Shown: positions 49,295-58,740, counted from the stretch's first letter. The stretch: DNA of 64,000 nt from Chitinophagaceae bacterium (GCA_023957755.1 JAMLGT010000005.1:62001-126000); one strand, 5' to 3'. Translations and numbers: made by a program. The notes: generated by a model not told the origin, from the letters alone.

Positions 49295-49321
49295 CAAATA
49301 TAGGATATTCTATATATTCAA
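49295..49321 (-). promoter_or_regulatory. Promoter of the third giant T9SS gene
   Basis: On the minus strand TTTTTG ends at 49319, followed by 16 bp and TATATTTG (49302-49295), an exact -7 match with a slightly short spacer. The ATG is 149 bp beyond, and the leader shares the TCCAATCTTCCTTTGTAA element with the second gene. Confidence 0.65.
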
Positions 49322-49375
49322 AAATACTTTTCTTTATTTTTAGTGGGTGGTATCCTCACTACCGCTAGTAATGTT

Positions 49376-49700
49376 ATGAGATTGCGGGTCGGTGCCCGCA
49401 ATGGCGACAGTTTAGTGGTTGGCGAGGACACCAACCACTAATAAAGACCACTGTCATCCCGTGCTTGACACGGGATCTCATCAGCATGCTATATGAGATT
49501 GCAGGTCGGTACCCGCAATGGCGGCGGTTTAGTGGTTGGTGAGGACACCAACCACTAATAAAAGACCACCCCGTCTTCCTTCGTCAGACACCCCTCCAGA
49601 GGAGGGGAATAAAAAGGACAGTCATTCCGCACCTGATGCGGAATCTCATCAGGCTGCATAATGTGATTGCAGATCACTTTTCGCAATAGCAATGGATACA
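49376..49700. repeat. Palindromic repeat cluster 2
   Basis: It contains ATTGCGGG...CCCGCAAT (49381-49402) and a second copy at about 49498-49519, two GGTTGGYGAGGACACCAACC elements, ATCCCGTG...CACGGGAT, CCCCTCC-AGA-GGAGGGG, and ATTCCGCA...TGCGGAAT near 49624-49643. The frame GTCATT/GTCATC...ATCTCAT encloses the variable stems. No coding frame is credible in 49147-49794. Confidence 0.85.
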
Positions 49701-49740
49701 ATACCTTCTACTCAGGAGGAAATCCACTCACGACCCCATA

Positions 49741-49770
49741 AAAAAAGGAGGATACTAAAGGTACCCTCCT
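49741..49770 (-). terminator. Terminator of the DPP4-DUF6263 unit
   Basis: GGAGGATAC (49747-49755) pairs with GTACCCTCC (49761-49769), one mismatch. On the minus strand the stem is followed by seven T. Confidence 0.8.
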
Positions 49771-49794
49771 TTGAATATCTAAACAAACTTTGAA

Positions 49795-50625
49795 TCACTT
49801 GACCTCAGAAACCGTTGTCTCCAATGCCATGTTCGCCTGCAAAGGGAACTCCTGCCCCATCATTTCTACAGAGCCGGTGGATTCAGACGTAGATTTGTTA
49901 CCCTTAACCAGGCCTGTGCTCTTGTCCACGGTAACCTCACCTTCCACCTTCCCGCTTGAATTGGTATGAATTTCCATACCTGAATTTTCCACAGTTGTCT
50001 TGCTTTTCGTAGTACCTGTAAATGCAAGGGTGGCTACATTACCATCAATTGACTTGACCGTGTAGGTGATGTTGTTGGCCACCGGTGCTGTTTCGGGGTC
50101 AGACACATTCCATGTGTCCCCAACTTTCAGATTAGACGGAAGTGCGATCACTACAGACTTCACCATATAATCAGCACTGCCAAACTGATTTACTAAAGAA
50201 GATACCTCACTTTTCTTTTCCTTCTCCTCTTCAACCGGTCGTCCCGAATTATCTACCACAATAGTAGTTTGCTTACCCACCAAATCGGCTACTCCTACAC
50301 TTAATGGGCCGCCTGAAGATGATGGATCATCAGAATCATAATTAAACTCCTGCCCCATCATATTCGCCTTCATCCTGACCGAAGACAACGTACTTTTTAT
50401 TGTATATCGATTCCCTGCGAAGTCAGCAACTTCCACATTGTAGGTAACTGAGACATCCACATTGCTTTCCACCTGCTGCCCCTGCACATCAGTTACATTA
50501 TTAGTGGTTATTTTATTCTCGACCTTGTACTTTTTACCTTTCTCCAGCTTTATGATGCCTCCATTCTGGGCTGAAGCGCTTACAGCAAAAGTGAATGCTG
50601 TAGCTATAAAAAGAATTCTTTTCAT
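49795..50625 (-). CDS. DUF6263-like exported protein
   Basis: This 276-residue protein has a signal peptide (MKRILFIATAFTFAVSASAQ). The body is beta-rich, with segments such as LEKGKKYKVENKITTNN and LKVGDTWNVSDPET that I associate with DUF6263 proteins of Bacteroidota. No catalytic motif is visible. It lies 66 bp downstream of the DPP4-like peptidase on the same strand with no promoter of its own, so it is probably co-transcribed. The role is unknown, perhaps an envelope or periplasmic accessory protein. Confidence 0.7.
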   Translation of the reverse strand: MKRILFIATAFTFAVSASAQNGGIIKLEKGKKYKVENKITTNNVTDVQGQQVESNVDVSVTYNVEVADFAGNRYTIKSTLSSVRMKANMMGQEFNYDSDDPSSSGGPLSVGVADLVGKQTTIVVDNSGRPVEEEKEKKSEVSSLVNQFGSADYMVKSVVIALPSNLKVGDTWNVSDPETAPVANNITYTVKSIDGNVATLAFTGTTKSKTTVENSGMEIHTNSSGKVEGEVTVDKSTGLVKGNKSTSESTGSVEMMGQEFPLQANMALETTVSEVK

Positions 50626-50691
50626 GTTAGACTTTTTGTTTATTGAGTTTTAAGATTGAATACAATTTTGAATTACTTTCCTAATTTCTGA

Positions 50692-53028
50692 TTACTGTCC
50701 TATTTTAAATTCTTTAGGATGTAATGCTCCTTTCAGATTCTTCACAAAATAATCCCATCTGGTACGCATCATATAATTAGAATATTTACCAAAACCATGT
50801 CGGCTATCGGGGAAGATAATAAGATCAAAATCTTTGTTGGCATCCTGCAAGGCCTTTACCACCAGGAGTGTATTGTAGGGTGGCACATTATTATCCATTA
50901 GCCCATGCACCAGCAACAGTTTTCCTTTTAAATTCTCTGCATACATCTGGTTAGCCTGCATCGTATAATTATCAGTTCCATCTGCATTCTTTGTGAGCAA
51001 TCCGATATAACGCTCTCCCCAGTCATCTTCATAATTACGATTGTCATGGTTACCTGATTCTGAAATTCCTACCTTAAAGAAATCAGGAAACTTAAGCATC
51101 GCGGCTGCGGTGGCAAATCCTCCACCTGAATGCCCCCAGATACCTACTTTATTTATGTCCATAAAAGGATACTTTGCAGCTAATTGCTTAATTCCCGCTA
51201 TCTGATCAGGCAATGTGTTTTCTCCCATATTTCCGTAGCACATATCATGGAAGGCTTTGGTGCGATAAGGGTTGCATGTACCTTCTATCATCACTACCAC
51301 AAATCCTAATTCTGCCAGTGCCTGATGATCACCCCTTACAGGAGAGAACGCCCAATTTGCCCCAATGCTTCCTGCCTGTGGGCCCGGATAAATATAGTCC
51401 ACCACCGGATACTTCTTTCCCGGTTCCATTTTGGTAGGTGTGTACATCAATCCGTAGATATCGGTAACCCCATCGGCAGCTTTTACCTTGAAAGGAGTTA
51501 CAGGTTTCCAGTCCAGCTTTTCTTTAAGCTCTGACACATCCGCCTCACCTAATGCAAGCACTGCATTGTTTCTGATATTTCTGAGGTTGAATACAGGAGG
51601 AATATGCGGTTGGGAATACGTATTTACAAAATACTCTCCTGAGGGTGACGGAGAAACTCTATGGTCTCCTTCTTCCGGGGTAAGATCGCGGAATCCCGTA
51701 CCATCAAAATTAACCACACAAAAATGCCGGTAATACGGATTTACAGGGTCAAGGCCAAAAGCATTGAAATAGAATTTTCTTTCCTTAAGGTCGGTTTTCG
51801 TAACATTGGCTACCACATAATTTCCTTTGGTAATCTGATTTTTAACCTTACCTGTATTAAGATCATAGAGATACAGATGGCCATAATTATCGCGCTCTGA
51901 ATACCATACTACTTCATTGGTCTCAGGAAGATATTGCCAGCTTTCACCCATCTGACCTGATTCAAACTGGGTAGGTGAAATTTCCGAAAAGACATCCCTT
52001 ACTTCACCTGTTTGTGGATTGGCGATTCTGAACTTAGCGACCTTATGATCGCGCGATGAGGATACAAATGCAATAGACGACCCATCTTTGCTCCATGCTA
52101 CATCTGCAAGCCCTCCCATACCGGAGATATCATCACCTGTGGTGGCACGGTGATAATCTCTCTCCATTTTTAATTTAACAATTTTGGGTTGATGTTCATC
52201 TACATGAATCACCACTCTTTCCAGCATGGCCACATGCTCATCCCCCGGCAAAGGATACTTCCAGCTCTCTAATTTCGGATGGCCTACATTAGTGGTAACC
52301 AGATACATATCACCTACCAGGCGCTGATCCTGTTTAAATGTAAAAATCATTTTAGAGTCGGGCGACCAGGACACTATTGCATTATCTGAATGTTTCCAAC
52401 CTGCATTATCCGTAGCATAACCATAGTCCTTTATTCCGTCTTTAGTGAGTGGATACGTCTTTCCCGAAGCTACTTCCCTGATCCAGAGGTTATCATCCTT
52501 GATGAAAACAGTCTTGGTGCCATCCGGCGAAGCGCCTCCGAATGCTCTCCGGCCAAAGCCAAACCCTCCCTGTGAAGCCCCCTGGGGACGGGACGCACTC
52601 TCCCCTTTAATCAACTTGTTAGACTTGGGATTATAAGTCCAGGAAAATCCTTCAAAGGTGAAAGTAAAAGTCTTCATATCCTTTGAATAGATAAGCTGGC
52701 CCGGATTTAATTTATCAGCCGACACAGGCTTTTCGGATTGTTTTGATAAGGCTGCTGCAAGCTTTTCAGAGTTAAAGGCGGGCACACGCGTATTTCGTGC
52801 TCCATTTACCAGATAATATTCCAACCTGCCTGAGGCTCCGGTCAAGCTATACCAAAAATTACTTCCGTCAATCCAATTCGGAAAAAGTGATCCATTCTTT
52901 ACCAGCCTGGAAGTACCTGCTCCCAAAAATTGTTGTGCTCTTTGGTAATCTGCCACAGTCACAGAGTCCTGTGCCAATACAACATTCAACAGGAGAGCGG
53001 ATGTGAGCAGAAGAAAAATTCTTTTCAT
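50692..53028 (-). CDS. S9B dipeptidyl-peptidase IV-like protein
   Basis: This 778-residue secreted serine peptidase has a signal peptide (MKRIFLLLTSALLLNVVLAQ), a beta-propeller of about 470 residues (with SWSPDSKMIFTFK and AWSKDGSSIAFVSS) and a C-terminal alpha/beta-hydrolase domain. The catalytic triad is Ser634 (GHSGGGFA), Asp712 (HGLMDNNVP) and His744 (DSRHGFG). Bacteroidota DPP4-type enzymes remove Xaa-Pro or Xaa-Ala dipeptides from peptides in the periplasm. A flexible Gly/Ala-rich insert lies at 148-168. It precedes the DUF6263-like gene. Confidence 0.88.
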   Translation of the reverse strand: MKRIFLLLTSALLLNVVLAQDSVTVADYQRAQQFLGAGTSRLVKNGSLFPNWIDGSNFWYSLTGASGRLEYYLVNGARNTRVPAFNSEKLAAALSKQSEKPVSADKLNPGQLIYSKDMKTFTFTFEGFSWTYNPKSNKLIKGESASRPQGASQGGFGFGRRAFGGASPDGTKTVFIKDDNLWIREVASGKTYPLTKDGIKDYGYATDNAGWKHSDNAIVSWSPDSKMIFTFKQDQRLVGDMYLVTTNVGHPKLESWKYPLPGDEHVAMLERVVIHVDEHQPKIVKLKMERDYHRATTGDDISGMGGLADVAWSKDGSSIAFVSSSRDHKVAKFRIANPQTGEVRDVFSEISPTQFESGQMGESWQYLPETNEVVWYSERDNYGHLYLYDLNTGKVKNQITKGNYVVANVTKTDLKERKFYFNAFGLDPVNPYYRHFCVVNFDGTGFRDLTPEEGDHRVSPSPSGEYFVNTYSQPHIPPVFNLRNIRNNAVLALGEADVSELKEKLDWKPVTPFKVKAADGVTDIYGLMYTPTKMEPGKKYPVVDYIYPGPQAGSIGANWAFSPVRGDHQALAELGFVVVMIEGTCNPYRTKAFHDMCYGNMGENTLPDQIAGIKQLAAKYPFMDINKVGIWGHSGGGFATAAAMLKFPDFFKVGISESGNHDNRNYEDDWGERYIGLLTKNADGTDNYTMQANQMYAENLKGKLLLVHGLMDNNVPPYNTLLVVKALQDANKDFDLIIFPDSRHGFGKYSNYMMRTRWDYFVKNLKGALHPKEFKIGQ

Positions 53029-53248
53029 TATTAAATAAGAGGTTTAGGTTATTAGAATACGCAATATAATTTTTTTATCCGGACGGCTCTCCAATCCTTG
53101 ATAATCGGTAAGAATATACAGACAAGTGATACCTGCTGTAAGAAATGGATACTACACAAAAAAAAATGTCGGGAATTAGCGCTTCGCCAACCCCTAATTA
53201 CTTAACATTAATTTACGCACTACCTGTTTTACTTATGAATCATAGCTT

Positions 53249-53256
53249 TATATTTG
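53249..53256 (+). promoter_or_regulatory. -7 box (TATATTTG) of the DUF2723 gene
   Basis: TATATTTG is an exact TAnnTTTG match, 26 bp before the ATG at 53282. A TTTT run lies 18 bp upstream in place of the TTG. Confidence 0.6.
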
Positions 53257-53281
53257 CTTCACTCGAAAAAATAAAACCAAT

Positions 53282-56200
53282 ATGAACTTTAAGCGGATTA
53301 ACAATATTACCGGCTGGGTTGTTTTTGCTATTGCTGCGTTTACTTATCTGGCAACTATGGAAGCATCAGGCAGTCTCTGGGATTGTGGAGAATTTGCCTC
53401 CAGCGCATTTAAGCTTCAAATTCCCCATCCACCGGGTGCACCGCTTTTTATTCTGCTTGGAAGGCTTTTTATGATTCCGTTCAGCGATCCTAATAATGCA
53501 ATTCTCGGATTGAACGCCATGAGTGCCCTGATGAGTGCCTTTACTATTCTTTTTCTATTCTGGACCATCACCCACTTTGCCAGAAAAATAGTAGAAAAAT
53601 CAAACCCTTCAGGTGAGTTCACCTCTACTGAACTCATTACAATCATGTCTGCCGGCATAGTAGGTGCCCTGGCATATACCTTCAGCGATTCATTCTGGTA
53701 CAGCGCAGTAGAGTCTGAAGTGTATGCAAGTTCATCCTTCTTTACTGCAATCGTGTTTTGGGCCGGGCTTAAGTGGGAGCACGACGTAACTGCTGAAATA
53801 AAAGCAGGCATTAAAGGGCATTTCACAAAGGCCGATCGCTGGCTGATTCTTATTTTTTATCTGACAGGATTATCCGTGGGTGTACACCTGCTTTGTATCC
53901 TGACCATTCCTGCAATTGTAATGGTTTACTACTTTAAAAGGTATGAGGCCACACGATGGGGCACTTTCTGGGCATTTATTGCAGGATGTGTCATCACCGG
54001 GTTAGTGCAGGTGCCTATGATTCAATGGACAATTAAGCTGGCCGGGAAATTTGATATCCTGTTTACAAATTCATTCGGAGCGCCATTTTTCACCGGCTTT
54101 GCCTTCTTCTTTGTGTTGATTGGCGTACTGATATACATTGTATTGAAAATTGCCATGAAGCGCAACTGGAACTTCCTGAAGTTGGCAATGTGGGCTTTCG
54201 CTTTTGTGCTACTGGGATTCTCAACTTATGTTACTACCCTGATCCGCTCCAATGCCAATACTCCCATTGATATGTTTAATGTGGACAATCCGGCAAGCCT
54301 TGTGGGCTACCTCAGCCGCGAGCAATATGGCGACTGGCCTATCTTAAAGGGGCAGGACTTTACTGCTACTCCGGAAACAGTGAATTACGAAGCTACCTAC
54401 GTAAAGGGTAAAACAAAATACGAAAAGAAAGGGACCAAAGCTACTCCTGTGTACAGCCCTGCTGATCTTCACTTTTTCCCAAGAATGTGGGACTCTAATA
54501 ATGACCAGAGCCATGCTGATTACTATGCCTCATTTGCCGGGATAGGCAAAGATCCCAAAACAGGAAAATACTATGATGCACCCACAATGGGAGATAATAT
54601 CGCCTTCTTCTTTAGCTATCAGTTTAACTGGATGTACTGGCGTTACTTTATGTGGAATTTTGCCGGAAGGCAAAACGATATCCAGGGTATTGAAATGGGT
54701 AATGTAAGAGATGGAAACTGGAAAACAGGTATCGGGTTTTATGACAACATGAGACTGGGAGATCAGTCTAAACTCCCCGACTCGCTCAAAGAAGATAAGG
54801 CAAACACCAGCCTTTTTGCACTACCATTTATTTTAGGATTGATCGGACTGGCCTTTCATGTGATTAGAGATAAGAAAGATTTCCTTGTGACCCTGCTACT
54901 ATTCTTCTTTACGGGTATTGCTATCGTTATTTATCTCAATCAGGCAGGCAACCAGCCTCGTGAACGTGATTACGCATACGTAGGCTCGTTTTATGCCTTT
55001 GCAATATGGATTGGGCTAGGTGTGATGATGGTGAAAGAATGGTTTCAAAAAGTTATTGCTCCCAAAATGGCTTCCGTTGCAGCCGGTGTACTTTGCCTTC
55101 TGGCAGTGCCTGTGATAATGGGATTCCAGGAGTGGGATAATCATGACCGCAGCCATAAAACGCTGGCTCCTGATCTTGCGGTGAACTATCTTGAAAGCTG
55201 CGCCCCAAATGCCATACTTATTACTTTCGGCGATAACGACACCTATCCTTTGTGGTTTGCTCAGGAAGTGCTAGGTGTACGTCCGGACGTGCGGGTGATA
55301 AATTTCAGTCTGCTGGGAACCGACTGGTATATAAACCAGTTGAGATACGCTGTCAATAAGAGCGCACCAATCGCACAGGTATGGAATCCTGATCAGATAA
55401 TAGGAAGTAAGCGCGATGCAATATATTATATCCCTACCCTTCCCGGGTTTGCATCCGTAAAGGATAAGCCAATGGATCTGCTCACCATGATGAAAGATTA
55501 TGCCGGTAGCGATGCCCCTGCTTATACCTATCTCAACAATGACGATCTGATCAATGCTTACCCCACAAGGAGTGTATATGTACCTGTCGACCGGAGTGTT
55601 GTGGAAAAAAATGGCACCGTGAAACCGGGAGAGCAAATAGAAGATACTATTCACTTTACACTTCCTGCACGGGGTGCGTTAATGAAGAATGAAACTGCTA
55701 TCCTAAATATGATCGCAGCAAATAATTGGGAACGCCCCATTTGCTTTACTTCGCCCTTTGGTGAACTGGGCTTTGGAAATTACCTTAGAACAGAAGGAAT
55801 GGTTTACAGATTAGTACCTGTAGCAAACGATCATTATCAGGGCGACTTTACTTATGATGTAATGATGCACAAATTTAAGTTTGGCAATGCCCAGAGAAAG
55901 GGTGTGTACTTTGATGAGGACAATCGCGGACACTTAAATTCCATCAGGCGCGCCTTTGCCCAGGCTGCTCTTTATCTGGCTGACAATGGAGACCTTGAAA
56001 GGGCAAGAAACCTGCTCAAAAGATGTGATGACAATATACTTCCATCCAATATGCCATACGGCATGCCTTCGCGTGGTCAAATTCATAATCAGTCCACCTA
56101 TCAGTTTCTCCTTGCGGCCTATACAGCACAGGACACTGCCATGACAAAGAAAATCATGGGTGCCTTAAAAAAGGATTTGGAACAGCAGACAGCCTATTAC

Positions 56201-56386
56201 CAAAGTCTGGATGTGAATCAACAAAACATTTTGCAATACGACAATCAGGTAGTACAACAAATACTAACAAACGTAAATCAAATGGAACAAATTCTAAACG
56301 CGAAGCCGGCAGGAATTCCGGGCACGACAGAGGCTCCGTTACAATCGGATACCTCAGACCCACAATCGGATAGTTCTACACAATGA
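53282..56386 (+). CDS. DUF2723 membrane protein (putative protein O-mannosyltransferase-like)
   Basis: This 1034-residue integral membrane protein has about ten transmembrane segments in its first 650 residues. The N-terminus, WVVFAIAAFTYLATMEASGS followed by LWDCGEFASSAFKLQIPHPP and GAPLFILLGRLF, is characteristic of DUF2723, a GT-C glycosyltransferase-like family with an acidic residue after the first helix. The soluble C-terminus (about 660-1000) follows NQPRERDYAYVGSFYAFAIW. Bacteroidota members are linked to glycosylation of exported proteins, which could include the giant T9SS proteins, but I see no direct link. A terminator follows the gene. Confidence 0.85.
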   Translation: MNFKRINNITGWVVFAIAAFTYLATMEASGSLWDCGEFASSAFKLQIPHPPGAPLFILLGRLFMIPFSDPNNAILGLNAMSALMSAFTILFLFWTITHFARKIVEKSNPSGEFTSTELITIMSAGIVGALAYTFSDSFWYSAVESEVYASSSFFTAIVFWAGLKWEHDVTAEIKAGIKGHFTKADRWLILIFYLTGLSVGVHLLCILTIPAIVMVYYFKRYEATRWGTFWAFIAGCVITGLVQVPMIQWTIKLAGKFDILFTNSFGAPFFTGFAFFFVLIGVLIYIVLKIAMKRNWNFLKLAMWAFAFVLLGFSTYVTTLIRSNANTPIDMFNVDNPASLVGYLSREQYGDWPILKGQDFTATPETVNYEATYVKGKTKYEKKGTKATPVYSPADLHFFPRMWDSNNDQSHADYYASFAGIGKDPKTGKYYDAPTMGDNIAFFFSYQFNWMYWRYFMWNFAGRQNDIQGIEMGNVRDGNWKTGIGFYDNMRLGDQSKLPDSLKEDKANTSLFALPFILGLIGLAFHVIRDKKDFLVTLLLFFFTGIAIVIYLNQAGNQPRERDYAYVGSFYAFAIWIGLGVMMVKEWFQKVIAPKMASVAAGVLCLLAVPVIMGFQEWDNHDRSHKTLAPDLAVNYLESCAPNAILITFGDNDTYPLWFAQEVLGVRPDVRVINFSLLGTDWYINQLRYAVNKSAPIAQVWNPDQIIGSKRDAIYYIPTLPGFASVKDKPMDLLTMMKDYAGSDAPAYTYLNNDDLINAYPTRSVYVPVDRSVVEKNGTVKPGEQIEDTIHFTLPARGALMKNETAILNMIAANNWERPICFTSPFGELGFGNYLRTEGMVYRLVPVANDHYQGDFTYDVMMHKFKFGNAQRKGVYFDEDNRGHLNSIRRAFAQAALYLADNGDLERARNLLKRCDDNILPSNMPYGMPSRGQIHNQSTYQFLLAAYTAQDTAMTKKIMGALKKDLEQQTAYYQSLDVNQQNILQYDNQVVQQILTNVNQMEQILNAKPAGIPGTTEAPLQSDTSDPQSDSSTQ

Positions 56387-56406
56387 TGCTACGTTAAAAT
56401 CCTGAT

Positions 56407-56454
56407 ATCAGGCCTGTGAGTGAAACAAATCAACCTCTCAGGCCTGATTTTCTT
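56407..56454 (+). terminator. Terminator shared by DUF2723 and the channel gene end
   Basis: A perfect 10-bp inverted repeat, ATCAGGCCTG (56407-56416) and CAGGCCTGAT (56439-56448), is followed by TTTCTTT. The right arm overlaps the end of the convergent channel gene. Confidence 0.75.
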
Positions 56455-57301
56455 TGGGAGGAGTCAATGATTCTCCACAATTACTACAAAAATGTGCGGT
56501 TGCAGCAAGTCTGGAATAACCGCATGCGGGACATTTCTTATCATTGGGTTGTGTGTTCATCTGACTACGAGCCATTTCGGCAGTAACAATTCCCGTAGGT
56601 ACTGCAATGATACTGTAACCACAAAGCATCACCACAATGCTGAGGAACTTTCCCAGTGGGGTCATTGGAGCTACATCACCGTATCCTACAGTAGTTATGG
56701 TGACTGCGGCCCAATAAATGGAATCAGGGATACTTTCAAAGCCAGGGGTTCCTTCCTCAACTATGTACATGATAGAACCAATAATTATTACCAGCAGACT
56801 GATAAACATCATGAAGATCAGAATCTTGCGATAACTGTGCAGCAGTGCTTTTCTTATATATTGCGCTTCAGTCAGAAATGCACGTAATCGCAAAATTTTA
56901 AAAATACGCAACAGCCTGAGTGATCTTAAAATGAGCAGTGCCCTAAAACTAAAATCAAGAAAACCCAGATAAGCAGGAAAAATAGAAACAAAGTCCACAA
57001 TCCCATAGAAGCTGGTTACATATTTGACCTTCTCCTTCGACACCCATATACGCAAAAAATATTCTATGGTAAAAACTATGGTAAAGAACCATTCAAGTAT
57101 TGATAAAATAAGGCCATACTTCTTTTCAATGGATGGTACTGATATCAATAAAATAATGATCACACTGAAAAGGATAACTCCCAATAGCCAGAGATCGAAC
57201 TGTGTACCCTCCCTTGACCTGCCCCCAAAGAACAGTTTGTTGAGAAGTATTTTCCATTCGCCTACAGGCTTACCAAATATGATTTTTTCAGGCTTTTCCA
57301 T
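56438..57301 (-). CDS. Voltage-gated K+ channel with C-terminal zinc ribbon
   Basis: This 287-residue protein is a six-helix Kv-type channel. Segment S4 carries regularly spaced basic residues (RALLILRSLRLLRIFKILRL), and the selectivity filter is TTVGYGD. After the last helix (PTGIVTAEMA) a short linker leads to a zinc-ribbon-like pair, CPACGY and CSNCGES, about 18 residues apart. Zinc ribbons are common on regulatory proteins but unusual as the tail of a bacterial Kv channel. The start is the ATG at 57301; the longer frame begins with TTG at 57316, inside the promoter. The partner protein or ligand of the ribbon is unknown. Confidence 0.88.
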   Translation of the reverse strand: MEKPEKIIFGKPVGEWKILLNKLFFGGRSREGTQFDLWLLGVILFSVIIILLISVPSIEKKYGLILSILEWFFTIVFTIEYFLRIWVSKEKVKYVTSFYGIVDFVSIFPAYLGFLDFSFRALLILRSLRLLRIFKILRLRAFLTEAQYIRKALLHSYRKILIFMMFISLLVIIIGSIMYIVEEGTPGFESIPDSIYWAAVTITTVGYGDVAPMTPLGKFLSIVVMLCGYSIIAVPTGIVTAEMARSQMNTQPNDKKCPACGYSRLAATAHFCSNCGESLTPPKENQA

Positions 57302-57313
57302 ATCTGAAAGGAT

Positions 57314-57347
57314 CAAAACTAAGGGATATTGTGTTATTTATTTTCAA
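57314..57347 (-). promoter_or_regulatory. Consensus promoter of the channel gene
   Basis: On the minus strand TTG (57347-57345), a 23-bp spacer and TAGTTTTG (57321-57314) fit the Bacteroidota consensus, which allows 17-23 bp. It covers the alternative TTG start, so translation from 57301 is favoured. Confidence 0.7.
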
Positions 57348-57384
57348 TGGATATCAGATAAGCTTTTGCATGAGGTATCTTTTC

Positions 57385-57750
57385 GGATGTGGAATGACAG
57401 TGGGGATGGTGATGAGATTCCGCATCGGGTGCGGAATGACAACACTTTTTGGTTACATCATCACAATAAAACGGCGTGTCATTGCGGGCACCGACCCGCA
57501 ATCTCCTTTTGTATTCTTATGAGATTCTGTGTCGCAGCACAGAATGACAGTGGGGATGGTGATGAGATTCCGCATCGGCGTGCGGAATGACAACACTTTT
57601 TGGTTACATCATCACAAAAAAACGGCGTGTCATTGCGGGCACCGACCCGCAATCTCGTTTTGCATCCTTATAAGATTCTGTGTCGGAGCACAGAATGACA
57701 GTGGGAAAGTGATGAGAGCCCACATCGGGTGTAGGATGCCGACCTTTCAT
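57385..57750. repeat. Palindromic repeat cluster 3, a 150-bp tandem repeat
   Basis: A 150-bp unit beginning GACAGTGGGGATGGTGATGA starts at 57396 and again at 57546, and a decayed third copy starts at 57697. Each unit contains ATTCCGCA...TGCGGAAT, ATTGCGGG...CCCGCAAT and ATTCTGTG...CACAGAAT palindromes, joined by a linker (ACACTTTTTGGTTACATCAT) that recurs inverted in cluster 1. The bases 57751-57850 show nothing else. Confidence 0.9.
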
Positions 57751-57850
57751 TGTTCTCTAATCTCAATTGACATTATAAATTGATACTTCATCCGGATCGA
57801 ATGCCAAACAGGAAATATGCACCCTACTCTTTCTAATAAATATAACTTCT

Positions 57851-57858
57851 TAAATTTG
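57851..57858 (+). promoter_or_regulatory. -7 box (TAAATTTG) of the YebC-family gene
   Basis: TAAATTTG matches TAnnTTTG exactly, 20 bp before the ATG at 57878. No TTG was found at the right spacing. Confidence 0.55.
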
Positions 57859-57877
57859 CGACCCTAAAGTATTATGC

Positions 57878-58588
57878 ATGGGAAGAATTTTTGAAGTGAG
57901 AAAGGCCACCATGTTTGCCCGCTGGGACAGAATGGCCAAACAATTTACCCGTATTGGAAAGGAAATCGCTATTGCCGTAAAGCAGGGAGGCCCAGAGCCG
58001 GAGAACAATCCTGCGCTCAGGAGATGTGTGCAGAATGCAAAGGCTGTTAATATGCCCAAAGACCGTGTAGAAGCAGCAATTAAGCGCGCTATGGGTAAAG
58101 ACAAGACTGATTACCACGAAGAAGTATATGAAGGCTATGCGGCTCACGGAATTGCCGTGTTGGTAGAAACAGCAACGGACAATCCCACTCGTACTGTAGC
58201 AAACGTAAGAATGCACTTCAATAGAAATGGCGGCTCATTAGGAACCAGCGGAAGCGTATCCTTCATGTTTAACCATATGGGAGAATTCAAGATCAAAAAT
58301 ACAGGTCAGGATTTGGAAGAACTTGAACTGGACCTGATAGACTATGGACTTCAGGAAATAGGAGAAGACAGTGAGGATAATATTATTATCCGCACACCAT
58401 TTAATGACTTTGGCAACATGTCAAAGGCGTTGGAAGAAAAGAATATTGAAGTTATAAGTTCGGAATTGTCCTGGATTCCTGCTAATACCGTAGAGCTGTC
58501 AGAAGAATATGCCACAGAAGTGCTCAAAATGATAGACGCCCTGGAGCAGGATGAAGACGTGCAAAAAGTATATCATAATCTGAAATAG
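57878..58588 (+). CDS. YebC/PmpR family protein
   Basis: This 236-residue protein is a YebC/TACO1 family member. Visible family patterns are [15 protein letters not shown] near the start, [33 protein letters not shown], the acidic segment [20 protein letters not shown], and [17 protein letters not shown]. Members were described as transcriptional regulators; recent work on YebC proteins points to a role in translating proline stretches on the ribosome, and TACO1 acts in mitochondrial translation. Full length; start preceded by a -7 box. It stands alone upstream of the RluD-type gene. Confidence 0.93.
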   Translation: MGRIFEVRKATMFARWDRMAKQFTRIGKEIAIAVKQGGPEPENNPALRRCVQNAKAVNMPKDRVEAAIKRAMGKDKTDYHEEVYEGYAAHGIAVLVETATDNPTRTVANVRMHFNRNGGSLGTSGSVSFMFNHMGEFKIKNTGQDLEELELDLIDYGLQEIGEDSEDNIIIRTPFNDFGNMSKALEEKNIEVISSELSWIPANTVELSEEYATEVLKMIDALEQDEDVQKVYHNLK

Positions 58589-58740
58589 GTTAAGCCGCAC
58601 CACCTACTTCTACTAATCCAAATAAATAAGCAGGTAAAGCAATAATGCTGCTGTCAGGCTAAATGAGAAAGATTTTTCCAAGTACCTTTAAAGGGTATTG
58701 GGTATAGAAAACACGTGCCCACTCATTCAAAATCTAAGTT

